64,000 bases of DNA from Naegleria lovaniensis (taxonomy: Eukaryota; Heterolobosea; Eutetramitea; Acrasida; Naegleriidae), in the NCBI RefSeq assembly GCF_003324165.1, contig NW_025407828.1:62001-126000 (forward strand), in the 5' to 3' direction. The notes below the pieces were generated by a model. That model was not told where the DNA came from. It saw only the letters and a list, made by a program, of their open reading frames with translations, and did no database searches. The position numbers were made by a program, and so were the translations under genes. Below, in pieces: positions 1-10,171 of this stretch. The number at the start of each line of letters is the position of its first letter. The first letter of the stretch is position 1.

Positions 1-967
1 CCCATACGTTGGTCACATAACCTCTCTTTTGCAATTGTTGAAGGTACTCTACTTGAGCAAGACTTGTGTCAAAGCCCAATACGGCAGCACCAATAAAGGC
101 AGGTACAACTGTCGTGTTAGCTTGATACCATAAAAAGTCAATCATGGATGTCAACAATTTGAGAGAGTTGTAGGTAATCTTGTCCTTCAGGTTACGTGAA
201 GAACCTTCTGAAATTTCTTGTAAAATTGTTGGAAAGTCTCCAGAATAAACTCTTTGAAGACCTGGTCCGTTCTTTTTCACTTTTGGAACGCTGTGTTTCA
301 TCCAGTCAGCAAAAAGACCTCTCTTAAAAAGTAAATTGGTCACAATTTTTGGATTTCTCTTACGAACCACATAGAGCAAAGCAGGATTGAAAGAAGCAAC
401 TGTAGATTGAGTGTACAATTGTGGATACTTGTGATAGAGCTCGTCAAGCTTTTCTGCCATCAAAGCCAATCGAGAATACTGTTTGACCTCAATCATGATG
501 ACCTGTTTTGGGTCCAAACTGAATACAAATTGAATGTATTCTTCGAGCGTTGGAATGGTTTCCTCTCCACTATCATCATCAATATATCTGTAATGATTCT
601 TGATTTCTTCAAGAGTGAGATTACCAATTCCAACATCGGTTTTTCCTTCCTTTGGGCCAATACCATACGCTACTCTTCCCATGGACAAGGTATCATGGAA
701 AACAACAATATGACCGTCCTTGGTCAATTGACAATCCAACTCAACTCCTTCGCTGCCATGTTCAATAGAGTAACGGACAGCACTCAGAGAGTTTTCTGGA
801 ATGTTTTGAGTTTTAATATGACGACAACCTCTATGACCAATGAGAATATCGTTAAAGAATTCAGCAGAGGGAGATTTCTCAGTTCGGAACAAGTAGAACA
901 AAATCAAGCCCAATACAACCATGAACAGGGTTGAATACAAAGAAAGCAAGAAAAGGAAGAATAACAT
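1..967 (-). CDS. Glycerophosphodiester phosphodiesterase, membrane-anchored (partial 3' end)
   Basis: The reading frame is open from an ATG at 967 to the window edge, giving 322 codons with no stop, so the C-terminus lies outside. Residues 1-27 form one hydrophobic membrane segment. The GDPD catalytic signature follows: IGHRGC near residue 50, then PENSLSAV, ELDCQLTKDG and VVFHD, which supply the His/Arg pair, the metal-binding Glu/Asp and the second His. An N-terminal membrane segment followed directly by a GDPD domain is the layout of the GDPD1/GDE4 group, which hydrolyses glycerophosphodiesters or lysophospholipids to the alcohol and a phosphate product. The exact substrate cannot be read from the sequence. 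No intron is visible. Confidence 0.9.
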   Translation of the reverse strand, partial: MLFFLFLLSLYSTLFMVVLGLILFYLFRTEKSPSAEFFNDILIGHRGCRHIKTQNIPENSLSAVRYSIEHGSEGVELDCQLTKDGHIVVFHDTLSMGRVAYGIGPKEGKTDVGIGNLTLEEIKNHYRYIDDDSGEETIPTLEEYIQFVFSLDPKQVIMIEVKQYSRLALMAEKLDELYHKYPQLYTQSTVASFNPALLYVVRKRNPKIVTNLLFKRGLFADWMKHSVPKVKKNGPGLQRVYSGDFPTILQEISEGSSRNLKDKITYNSLKLLTSMIDFLWYQANTTVVPAFIGAAVLGFDTSLAQVEYLQQLQKRGYVTNVW

Positions 968-1441
968 GATGAGAGAAAATATTTTGGGTGGGTCCAGATC
1001 GAGAGTGGTTTGAAACGGTGAGAAGAGGAGAAAGATTGAAAGGCTGGAGTGAGTGAGACCAATGATGGTAGCTTCACTCAACCTTGAGAGGGAGATGAAG
1101 GTTGTTTTTTTGTTGGTGATGATGATGGCGCTTTCAACGTATGGACTAAAATAGCTCCATCTTCAAGATAACGATGACGAAGGATGGATGAATAGATAGC
1201 ATGAGGAAGTGAACAATTTGATTGAAGGGAGTGGTTCAATGGGTAACGGAAAATTCCTTGTTGATTTTAAATTGCACATTGTTATCCTTTTTCTGAATAT
1301 GTGAAGGAGTGGTGACCAGGAGTTTGTATCAATTTTAATAATTATTAAATAATTAATATCATGATGAGGGTGTGAGTTGTACTAAAAAGCAATTATTTAG
1401 ATGTTGTCATGTTTAGGGTCAATCATTCCTATCCATAATAA
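968..1441. other. Intergenic region, no gene seen
   Basis: This stretch of 474 bases lies between the start of the GDPD gene and the end of the Tim10-like gene, both on the minus strand. It is AT-rich with frequent stops in all frames. I see no RNA gene or repeat in it. It should hold the promoter and 5' UTR of the GDPD gene. Confidence 0.6.
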
Positions 1442-1832
1442 TTATTGAAGTTGTTGATTTTGCATCACAAGTGAGATTTCTTTTTGAGCATCAAAGAATT
1501 TATCAACACATGAATCCACACATTTCTTCTCATAATCATCGAGGTCCTTTCCATAGGCAGTGAGACATTTCTTGTTGCACACAGTGAGCATGCTGTTAAG
1601 GCGAATTGCCACGTGCGATGATTAGAAAATACATTCGTTCAACGAATTTAATTCAAATTGACCAAAAAAGATGACCATAACGTTCCGAATAACGAGAAAG
1701 ATTCATGCAATAATAATCATCCATTTTCTATAAAACAATTAAATACACATACTTGAAGTAGAGTGTTCGGAAAGCCTCCAATTCAACCATAGACACTTGT
1801 TGTTGTTGGCCAAAACCTGCTGGATTGTTCAT
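1442..1832 (-). CDS. Tim10-like small mitochondrial intermembrane-space chaperone
   Basis: Two exons, 1753-1832 and 1442-1592, are joined across a 160-base intron with a GTATGT donor and CAG acceptor. They give 76 residues. The twin CX3C signature is present as CNKKC and CVDSC, separated by 15 residues, in a short helical protein with a Q-rich C-terminus. This is the hallmark of the small Tim family, which carries hydrophobic inner-membrane precursors across the intermembrane space. The VELEAFRTLYFNM segment before the first motif fits Tim10 better than Tim8, Tim9 or Tim13, but the assignment within the family is an inference. Both exons are too short to stand out as long reading frames. Confidence 0.88.
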
Positions 1833-1977
1833 TTTTTTCTTTTATTCCATTTTGATTGGCTCAATCATTGAAAATATTGTTAATGTTTGGATTGTACACA
1901 CATATTAACCTGGTGAACCTTTAATTCAATGATCACAACTTGCATTATGCTCTGGTAACAACTCTTCTTGACACAAT

Positions 1978-3918
1978 TTAAATTTGTACAAGTGTTCCAG
2001 TATTCACACCAGCATCTCCAACACATCCTCCTTGTGTTCCCACAGATGTGATCACAAAATCTATTCTGACCTTATTCCCAGTGACAGAGCCTTTATAAGT
2101 TGCAGCTCTTCCATCATCCCATGTTACCTTGACATCCAAATAATTATTGATAAATGTTCCAGAGTAGTATTTAGTGATGGAACTACCGTCGTTCTTATTA
2201 CTTCCAGATACATTTCCATATTCTAAAAAGTGTTTGAAAATTTAACAAACCATTTCCGAAAGGTACTTACGATCTACTTGGAATTTCATTTCCCACCCTG
2301 CCACTGTGGAATTCTAGTGTATATGTTTAATAAAATGTAAAGAATTGGTTGAATTTAAGGTAGGCCTTACTTACTGTAGCTACCCCTTTCCATCTTGTCC
2401 ACTGTAATACAATTTATAAGTGCAGATGTGATGATTGGATTCAATCAGAGTTTGGAACCATGTATGAAACTTACTGAAGTTAAACCATCTTTTCCGCCTC
2501 CAATTCTATAGTGTTTGATATTAGGATCCTCAAATGTCTCGAACAAGGTTCCAGTATTCACTCCAGCATCTCCAACACATCCTCCTTGTGTTCCCACGGA
2601 TGTGATCACAAAATCTATTCTGACCTTATTTCCAGTGACGGAGCCTTTATAAGTTGCAGCTCGTCCATCATCCCATGTTACCTTGACATCTAAATAATTG
2701 TTAATAAAGGTACCAGAATAGTGCTTTGTGATAGCTCCTGCGTTATCATTCTTGTTACTTCCAGACACGTTTCCAAATTCTAGATGAGAATCATGTTCAG
2801 TACATGCTCTCAAGCACCAGACGTTTAAACAAACTTACGATCAACTTTGAATTTCATTTCCCATCCATCAACACTCGAGTTCTAATGTCATGCATGCATG
2901 AATAAAAAATCTTTGTAATGATACGAATACTTACACACTATTATCAACAAAAATATTAAGGTAAATTGTTGAAAATAAATAAAACACATACTGTCTTTCC
3001 TTGCCATCTTGTCCAATGGGTGACACCATCTTTGCCACCTCCGATACGAAGTATACGTGTCATTGGAAGTGAATGTACTTGCACTTGTGGTTGTTGGTAG
3101 ATTTGTGGTTGTTGTGGATAATATGGTTGTTGATAATTTGGTGTATAACCTTGATTTGGTTGCATTACTTGAGGATAAGAAGGCATGGTTGGAATCGAGG
3201 GTTGTTGTGGCGGATACATAATTCCAGTGTTATAAGAGACATTATTCCTTCTGAAAACATCTCCGTTAGGTAAAGGCAACACGTTCATGTCATTTGTTTC
3301 AACTCTCATGATGACATCTGTTCCGTTGTTATGGAATACCAAATACATGACATAGGCAAATTTGGTTGGATCTCGAACCACATAACCCTCACATTTTCTG
3401 CCATCGGATTGATTTTGCAAAGTAAAGTATCCTCCTTCATGCATGAGACAAGACCAGTACTTGCCAGAATTTTCAACAAAACTAGCTCCAATAAGAGTTG
3501 GGACATCTGTGATCACTGTTGCACATGGATTCATCACGGGCATATTGGACACGGTCATTCTAGTGAAGATATCACTGGGTCCAACCAATTGCGAGCCATC
3601 CAACGATGGAGTTAATTTCCAATGGGTGTTACCATCAAAACTATTGCAAACCATTGATTGATCATAGCCATGGTTGGGATGAAAAAGTTATTTGTGATGA
3701 TTCCAATTTACAATCATCATTAATTATTAAAATTGCACCACGTACGTTATAAAAACAGCCCAACTCAATCCTCCATTCAAAGGTACAGCAATACCAGTAG
3801 CAACTCTTCCAGTACCATCCTGAATCCATCTGAACGTATTTCCGCTTGGAGAACTGACCCATATTCTTCCCGATCTTTCGATGAACGATCCGTCAAGCCT
3901 TGGTGCAACGTTTCCCAT
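1978..3918 (-). CDS. Unrecognised tandem-domain protein A-A'-linker-B-B'
   Basis: Seven exons (3746-3918, 2992-3640, 2839-2881, 2475-2779, 2375-2401, 2271-2313, 1978-2222) join in frame to 494 residues. The N-terminal half holds two diverged copies of a domain of about 100 residues: GSFIERSGRIW with QDGTGR, then ASFVENSGKYW with QSDGR. A Pro/Gln/Tyr-rich linker of about 50 residues follows. The C-terminal half holds two near-identical copies of another domain, marked by GGGKDG, WTRW, GWEMKF, NVSGSNKND, YLDVKVTWDDGRAATYKG and GNKVRIDFVITS, which is beta-rich in pattern. I do not recognise either domain. I chose the ATG at 3918 because it sits in a good context (ACCACCATGG) and at the start of domain A; an in-frame ATG at 4014 would add 32 residues. 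No signal peptide is seen. Confidence 0.7.
1998..2730 (-). repeat. Internal tandem duplication of the B domain, about 550-base period
   Basis: The stretch at 1998-2176 closely matches 2552-2730, with roughly one difference in fifteen bases by eye, and the encoded peptides are almost identical. The flanking introns look unrelated. The downstream copy also has an intron between GGKDGLTS and WTRWKG that the upstream copy lacks. This indicates a fairly recent exon-scale duplication or gene conversion between the copies. Confidence 0.85.
2375..2401 (-). other. 27-nt exon of the tandem-domain gene
   Basis: The exon encodes WTRWKGVAT, flanked by an upstream CAG acceptor and a downstream GTAAGT donor. 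It is phase 0 on both sides. The upstream domain copy encodes the equivalent WTRWQGKT without an intron before it, which supports the splice model. Confidence 0.75.
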
Positions 3919-4210
3919 GGTGGTTGTTATTCTCATTAAAAAAGCAGTATCGAGATTTTTTGATGATGAAAGCCAAGCTTGCAACACAGCCTTTGTGCAA
4001 AGTGCACTTGGCATTCGTAAAAGTAACCTTAATTGAACTTTGTTTCATCCAAGCTTCGTCCTGTACATGTATCATCATTCAGAATAAATAACTTGCAACT
4101 TGCAGAAAATTTTGTACAAGCGCTGCTCCAAGGCCCCAAACAAGAAGGTAATTGAATCAAATCATTCCAACAAAAAAATTGAGAACACACTCTGGCCTCC
4201 GCACTTGAAA
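3919..4210. promoter_or_regulatory. Divergent intergenic region (probable bidirectional promoter)
   Basis: The region separates the divergently transcribed tandem-domain gene (minus) and the 913-residue gene (plus). Both must start transcription here or nearby. Reading frames extend into it from both sides, so part may be 5' coding or UTR. No specific motif is claimed. Confidence 0.4.
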
Positions 4211-6952
4211 ATGGTCTCCAACAAGCAAGCCACGCCAAGAAATACCATGAAAGATCAATCCTCTCACAGAATTTTAAAAAACAAGAGTTATTACATGAAA
4301 CGAAAGCCAATCGTCAGGCTCTCATCTGCTCAGGTTGGTGCAGTCCCTCAGCAACCACAAGATACATCACATGCTTCGCTAACACCCTCCACTCCAGCAT
4401 CAAAGGAGGTGCAACAACAAGATACATCACATACTTCACAAAGCCATGAGAGTCAACATGATGTTGTTGTAAATTCTCCCAATCATTCCGAAGAAGAAGA
4501 TGTTCACTTGGATTTCACTCCAAAAACATCCAATCCTTTTTCTGTCAATTACAAATCGACGCCAGAGAACACTCCTGATACATCTACACTGATGGAAACT
4601 ACTCTTACCGATGCAGGTATGAAGGACAGTGTCACTCACTATGAGGGCAACACCACCGATGAACAATTGTTATTAACAACAACATGTGACAATTGTTGTG
4701 CAGTGTCAATGGAAACCATCGAACAAGTTGAACCTCAAGAGACAAATTCTTTTGAAATTTCCATCCAAGAATTCGACGCCACGGAAAGCACCCATATGCA
4801 AGACATTTCTGATGATATTATCGACAATGATTTCTATTCAACTAAATCAAATCCAACTCAAGGCCCCATCATTCAAAAATCGCTCATTGAGGAAATGCGT
4901 GCTACTGCCCAAGAGCTCAGTGAATACAAGCAACAAAAAAAAGTAGAAAAAGAATTATGTGACCAAACACTTCTGAAAATGGGTCTCGATGTTAACATTC
5001 CCATGCATGAACATGTCAGAAATGGTGAAGAACGAATTTCCAAGTCGCATAAATTCGTCGATAAGGACAACAAGGGACTCATGTACGTCCTTCATGATGA
5101 AAACGAAACGGTCCAATGGGAGATTGTGCAGCCACATGAAGGAACACATATTCAAAGAATGCTTGTTCGATTCGAAATCATCGTCACGTGTGGCTCTTCT
5201 GACCATTCGTTCACGAATAAGGTTCCATCCAGACTCCATTCTGGTATGACCTACAACTTCAGATATTTGTTGAGAGTGAGGAAAGGACTGATGGACATGG
5301 CACCTTGCTGTGTCTTAACGATGCAATCGTCAGAGATTAAGCGATTACCCTTTCATACCATTCTCCATAACCCCACAGGAAGAGAATGCATCATGGATCA
5401 GAATGAAATGGTTTTTGAAGGACATCAAAAAGTAACCATTGAATGGAACGAATATTGTCAAAATGGAGAAAAGTGTCAACTACAATTGAAAGTGTATCAT
5501 GACAAGAATGCTCTTGAATCTAAAACCGAGAGAATACACGCCATGACCAGCCTCTCTTGCTTTGTACAACTAAGTAACGATCTGGAACTTGCCACTCCAC
5601 ACATGAATTACGACAAGTTTTTAACTGAACTTGCAAAACAATCGCTTTTCAAAGAAGTATCAAGATTCAATATTTTCAATCTCCAAAATTTGGAAATTCG
5701 AAGAGAATTGGTGAACGAGTCCATCTCGTTGAACGAAATTGAACAAGAATTGCAACAAGCACCTCACTCATTGCACAAGTATAATTTACTGGCCTCAAAA
5801 TATCGTTATGTATTATCACCGCCATGTTCTTTTGAATCATTGGATTGTGAAACAGACTTGGAAGAGTTAAGACATTGTTTCGAGTGTCTTGGTGTCGATG
5901 TGTATGATTACAACTCTCGAAATACGTGTGAAAAGAATATGATCATTCCATTATGTCCCGAGGAAGTGTTGCTCATGTATCAAGCTGTTGCCAAACATCG
6001 TTCAAGACAAACTACTTTTCTTTATGCAAAGCTCCTTTCCAGTGTTAAACTTTCCAACCTCAATGATCATCAACGAGAATATTTAGCATTATTATATTGC
6101 ATGCTCTCCATTTCAACATTTGTCAATCCACAAGTCACCACTCTTGTCAGCCCATTTGAAAGACTCCCTGATCAGAAACAAGTCAAGAAAACTCGAATGC
6201 TAGTGAGCACAGACGAACACGATAGTACAGTAGAGCTACGACACATGCTCTACCAACAAACGGAAGATTATTTTCCACAGTGTTTGAACTTGAGTGCAGA
6301 TAGTAACTTTTTCGAGCAAGTGTTTCAATCGCTAAGCTTGGAATCCTCCCAAAGGATTATGCAAAATCTTCTTGCACGATTTAACTTTGATCCAGTGGAA
6401 TGGAACAGTTCCATGTCCATGACAAGTTTAATTGAATTCTTTCCTCCTCTCATGACAAACTTTATCAGGAGTGGAGTGTTCAATAGTCGACCTCTTGCCA
6501 TTCGATGCTTCTTTGGAAAATTCTGCACTCTTCTATTGTGTAAACTTAGTGGCAGAGAAACAGACGATTTACAACAGAGAGTTCATTCCTTTGATATGAA
6601 CAACTTGCTTGACACAACAATAGTTGTGAATCGTATTTGTGATATTGTGGCAAGAACATTGGATTCTCTGTACCAATTCATGCAAAAAGAAAAGATTTCG
6701 TTTGAGGATCTCTATTTCCTCAACAGCGCTCTTACCTTAATTCGTCAAGTCTGTTATTTTTACCAACTACTGATCAATGAAACAAGTGTGAATGAGGACG
6801 AGAAACGAGTGACAGCAGCTTTTGAGAAACTTGATAAATTCGTATGGTCAAAACTAGGTGGTGCCGATGGTGTGTCAACAAAAGTATTTGAAATATTACC
6901 ACTTCGAGTGGCATTAGGAATTAAGAGCGTCCACTCTGATATTTCACGTTGA
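4211..6952 (+). CDS. Unrecognised 913-residue protein, paralogue of the next gene
   Basis: This is a single open frame without introns. I start it at the first in-frame ATG, 4211, because the upstream open frame begins only with TTG. Residues 1-240 are low-complexity, Ser/Thr/Gln- and acid-rich, and probably disordered. A helical segment follows (SLIEEMRATAQELSEYKQ). Next comes a beta-rich block of about 170 residues (from LDVNIPMHEHVRNGEE to LQLKVYHDK) that the neighbour lacks. The C-terminal 430 residues are helical and align with the next gene: YDKFLTELAKQSLFKE, EIEQELQQAP, then CPEEVLLMYQAVAKH. I recognise no known domain. The pair sits head to tail only 58 bases apart, so the most economical origin is tandem duplication. 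Confidence 0.75.
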   Translation: MVSNKQATPRNTMKDQSSHRILKNKSYYMKRKPIVRLSSAQVGAVPQQPQDTSHASLTPSTPASKEVQQQDTSHTSQSHESQHDVVVNSPNHSEEEDVHLDFTPKTSNPFSVNYKSTPENTPDTSTLMETTLTDAGMKDSVTHYEGNTTDEQLLLTTTCDNCCAVSMETIEQVEPQETNSFEISIQEFDATESTHMQDISDDIIDNDFYSTKSNPTQGPIIQKSLIEEMRATAQELSEYKQQKKVEKELCDQTLLKMGLDVNIPMHEHVRNGEERISKSHKFVDKDNKGLMYVLHDENETVQWEIVQPHEGTHIQRMLVRFEIIVTCGSSDHSFTNKVPSRLHSGMTYNFRYLLRVRKGLMDMAPCCVLTMQSSEIKRLPFHTILHNPTGRECIMDQNEMVFEGHQKVTIEWNEYCQNGEKCQLQLKVYHDKNALESKTERIHAMTSLSCFVQLSNDLELATPHMNYDKFLTELAKQSLFKEVSRFNIFNLQNLEIRRELVNESISLNEIEQELQQAPHSLHKYNLLASKYRYVLSPPCSFESLDCETDLEELRHCFECLGVDVYDYNSRNTCEKNMIIPLCPEEVLLMYQAVAKHRSRQTTFLYAKLLSSVKLSNLNDHQREYLALLYCMLSISTFVNPQVTTLVSPFERLPDQKQVKKTRMLVSTDEHDSTVELRHMLYQQTEDYFPQCLNLSADSNFFEQVFQSLSLESSQRIMQNLLARFNFDPVEWNSSMSMTSLIEFFPPLMTNFIRSGVFNSRPLAIRCFFGKFCTLLLCKLSGRETDDLQQRVHSFDMNNLLDTTIVVNRICDIVARTLDSLYQFMQKEKISFEDLYFLNSALTLIRQVCYFYQLLINETSVNEDEKRVTAAFEKLDKFVWSKLGGADGVSTKVFEILPLRVALGIKSVHSDISR

Positions 6953-7010
6953 ATCCTTCCACAAGTTGGTGGAACCGAAAAAGCCGTTACAAGAAAATTT
7001 CAAAAAAAAA

Positions 7011-9221
7011 ATGCCTCGAGGGAAACCAGGAACAAAACGGAAGGAGCTTGCTCCGACATCATCACCAGCCACTTCAAAAAACACGCAATCCAATGCGAGC
7101 TCATCCACGAATAAAGGAAGGCAGATGACACTCACTGCTTTTTGTAAGACACGTAAAGTGGAACGTGTCGATAACCAAACTACTACAATGGCCATCGGAA
7201 CCATGATGAATGAAAGTATGATGAGTAGTGATGCAGCTGTTGAAGAGGAATCACCCGTGAAGGTAAACATTCCCAAGTCTTATTCCGCTTCACTTAGTAT
7301 CATTACATCATCTGCAACAGTCCTTTTAGATACAATAATAACTCCAAGCACAAAGCCTTCGGAAGAGTTATCAGCAGCATCATCACCGAATACATCTCCG
7401 ACGCTCTCTATCGTCACCAGCGACATGAGCAACGTTGTGGAAGTATCTACAAGCAACAGCAATAGACTCTCTCCTGTATCAGCAAATGATTCAAAAAGCG
7501 TAGATGACGAATATGACATCTTTAACGACACCACATTCGATCAAATTTTCTCTTCCTCTGCAACGTTCAAGTCAAACATTGATTCCATCTATGAATCTCT
7601 AAGGGAGGTACGCGAAACAGCAAGAGAGCTTGTGGAACTACGAAAAGAAATAGCACTAAGCGCTGAATTAGACGAGCAAATAAGAATTGAAAAGGAGAAG
7701 ATAGCCAAAAGGCAGTCATTAAGCCACACTGAAAACTTATCCAAACTAGAACTCATTCTATCAGAAGATGGCAACGCCATAGCATTGGATCGTTCCCTGA
7801 TTCAACCATCGAATGACTATGATGGCTTTGTTTCTCAGTTAAAAAATTTAACAGCGTTCGAAGAAATGAGACGGTTTTACATTCTCAAGCTTGATAAATG
7901 TGGCTTGATACGACATCACACAACACAATGGACCAAAGAAGAAATTGAGCAAGAGTTAAGACGCGTGGTTCCAAAACACCCTGCATCTATGTTCGAATGG
8001 GAAAAGGTTGAGATCATTAAGAAGCATTTCAACTATCAATGCGATAAGTGCCCTGCAGAGATCAAGACATTGTTATTCAAACCTATTAGCACTCAAGAAT
8101 TTGAAAAATATTTAGGAAAAGTTGGTATCGAGCTAGATTGTACAAAGAAAGATACCAAGAACGAATGCTTTGAATTTTTGTGTGCAGAAGAAATGATCTT
8201 TGTGTATTCACGTGTACAGCGAACTTATTGCACATTTGTGAACCATTTACTGAAACGATTTATGGAAACACTATCTAAGAGTACCCATCCACAATCTGTA
8301 CAACAATATCTACCATTTCTCATCTCTGTATACATGTCCAGACATTATTTTAGGCCTGATAATTTGTTACATTCAAGTTCTAATTGGTATGCTTCAGAAA
8401 CTTTTTCAGAGAGCCAGAAGAGTTTTGTTGACTCTTTGGCGAGTCATTCTATTGTGCAATCACCAATAATTATCGATTTAATTGAACAAGTTTTTGCTCT
8501 CTACGACACGGCTTCAATGAAGAGTGTTGTCACCACTCTTTTGCAATATTTTGGATTTGAGCACGAAGCCTCTGAGAACTTGGTAATACTTTCAGAGAAC
8601 AATGAAATGTCACATGAAAATTTGCTTCAACTCATCAAGGTGAACTGTCCTCCCTTATTTTCATGCTTTATTCAACAAAAGCCGTGGTTGCACAAACGAT
8701 ACAAGAACATTGAGATTGTTTTCAAAACGCTCATGCTCATTATTCTCGCCAAGATTACAAACAACAGAAAAGTAACAACGAGTGATATTTTAGATGGCAT
8801 GACCAATCACAATACAGCCAACAACATCAAGATTGAGGAGTCAATATTTTTACACACCATGGAGTTCATTCAACGATTGTCATCCATATGCCCACCACAG
8901 AAGAGTAAGGTTTTCCCATTTTTCTATCTGTTGGATAATCTCATTTCTCTAATATTGTGCTTGGACTTGAAGTCTATTCAAAGTTGTATGAGCAAAGAAT
9001 CATTGTCCCTGTGTGAAAAGTTTTCCGAATCCATTCACTCTTCCCTTCGTGCTCTGTTACCTAAAATTGAGTATAACCATTTCTTTCTCCGTTTTGGAGA
9101 CATTGTGAGGGAAATCATTCCACTCAAAATGTCTTCCTTTAAAACTGCTTCCAAAGCACCTCCTGCACAACAAACTCTCTCTTTTCAAACTAGGCTTCGT
9201 TGCGAAAGAGAGGATTTTTAA
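7011..9221 (+). CDS. Unrecognised 736-residue protein, paralogue of the preceding gene
   Basis: The start is the ATG at 7011, directly after a run of nine A. The N-terminus is basic (MPRGKPGTKRKE) and leads to QMTLTAFCKTRK, which resembles a PCNA-interacting PIP box but lacks the usual second aromatic residue. A Ser/Thr-rich tract runs to about residue 180, followed by a coiled coil (REVRETARELVELRKEI) matching the paralogue. The C-terminal half aligns with the preceding protein: YDGFVSQLKNLTAFEE, EIEQELRRVVP, CAEEMIFVYSRVQR. The beta-rich block of the paralogue is absent. The basic N-terminus and PIP-like motif suggest a nuclear role, but that is inference. No introns are seen. Confidence 0.75.
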   Translation: MPRGKPGTKRKELAPTSSPATSKNTQSNASSSTNKGRQMTLTAFCKTRKVERVDNQTTTMAIGTMMNESMMSSDAAVEEESPVKVNIPKSYSASLSIITSSATVLLDTIITPSTKPSEELSAASSPNTSPTLSIVTSDMSNVVEVSTSNSNRLSPVSANDSKSVDDEYDIFNDTTFDQIFSSSATFKSNIDSIYESLREVRETARELVELRKEIALSAELDEQIRIEKEKIAKRQSLSHTENLSKLELILSEDGNAIALDRSLIQPSNDYDGFVSQLKNLTAFEEMRRFYILKLDKCGLIRHHTTQWTKEEIEQELRRVVPKHPASMFEWEKVEIIKKHFNYQCDKCPAEIKTLLFKPISTQEFEKYLGKVGIELDCTKKDTKNECFEFLCAEEMIFVYSRVQRTYCTFVNHLLKRFMETLSKSTHPQSVQQYLPFLISVYMSRHYFRPDNLLHSSSNWYASETFSESQKSFVDSLASHSIVQSPIIIDLIEQVFALYDTASMKSVVTTLLQYFGFEHEASENLVILSENNEMSHENLLQLIKVNCPPLFSCFIQQKPWLHKRYKNIEIVFKTLMLIILAKITNNRKVTTSDILDGMTNHNTANNIKIEESIFLHTMEFIQRLSSICPPQKSKVFPFFYLLDNLISLILCLDLKSIQSCMSKESLSLCEKFSESIHSSLRALLPKIEYNHFFLRFGDIVREIIPLKMSSFKTASKAPPAQQTLSFQTRLRCEREDF

Positions 9222-9305
9222 ACGTAACAATTAGTGATTTATCCCAAATTTCACCTGTGTTTTGTTTGGACAATAAGTAATTTCATATGCTAAATTGTTC
9301 AATGA

Positions 9306-10171
9306 TCAATAATTATGGTCGTTTTGCTGTTTGTTGGGGCTTACTGTTGTAACGTGCTCTTGAGACCTATTTCTTAGCCTTACTGCCTCATTGGGAGTTG
9401 AACATGCAACCTTCTTGAGAATTGCATCCACGCCGCATGATTCACACCGCTTTCCTGTGGTGTTCAGAGAAGAGAAACAGGAACAACAACGCTGCACGCC
9501 TCGACTCGGAACCACTGGATCAGCTTTGCTCACTACCTTCCTTCCCAAATACCCATAATAATCGTGGATGGAGCAAGTCTTGAATCCCAACGAGCAATGA
9601 AAATTCAATCACTTTGTCGATGACAATCTCATAATAACAATCGGAGCCGCCTGCACTGACATTACCAATAAAACCACTTTCTTTTTTTCCTGTGATGATT
9701 CTAATGCTCTACTGTCATTCAAATGGTTGTCAATGAAAGCTTTTCTCGCTTTTTGGAACTCAAAGGAATCAATCACATGCTCTTCTGACGTTTTCAAAAT
9801 GAAGGAAAACAATCTGAAAGAGAGGAATGGCCCAATGTGATTGAGGATGGTTTCAAAGCCTTGCATATCGAAACATGATTCTTTAAGGAGCGACACTAGT
9901 TCTTGTACTCTCTCAAATTCAATATGGGACAAACAACTAATAACTTTGTCCAAGGTTACGTCTTGGAAGGAACAAGAGTTGCGTTGTCAGTAGTAGTTGA
10001 CCCCAAAGTGTCATTCAGTGATGAACTTGAAGGAAGCAAGTCTGTCTCTGAATCCGTGACAATTACTTTGGACTGAAGAGGGAAGTTGAAAGGTTTGAGT
10101 CGTTCTTGATCTTTATGCTTTTCCTTACTGGAATATGGTCGTGAACGATAAGGCTTCTGGTTTGAGAGCAT
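9306..10171 (-). pseudogene. Frame-disrupted zinc-ribbon-like gene
   Basis: Three abutting open segments on one strand (9956-10171, 9609-9953, 9306-9608) read as successive parts of one protein in shifting frames. The first starts with a proper ATG at 10171. The middle is helical (CLSHIEFERVQELVSLLKE). The last holds a CxxC pair, CCSC and CESC, separated by about 11 residues, typical of a small zinc ribbon. One junction falls at a run of seven T (9682-9688), where one extra base would keep the frame open through VIDKVIEFSLLVGIQDLL. GT-AG pairs 22 to 38 bases apart would also restore frame. It may be a real gene with sequence errors close to the scaffold gap, a gene with very small introns, or a decaying gene. 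The function is unknown. Confidence 0.5.

Noticed and set aside
407-934. Plus-strand open frame of 175 codons
   Set aside because: It lies antisense to the well-supported GDPD gene, starts at a non-ATG codon and has no protein-like features.
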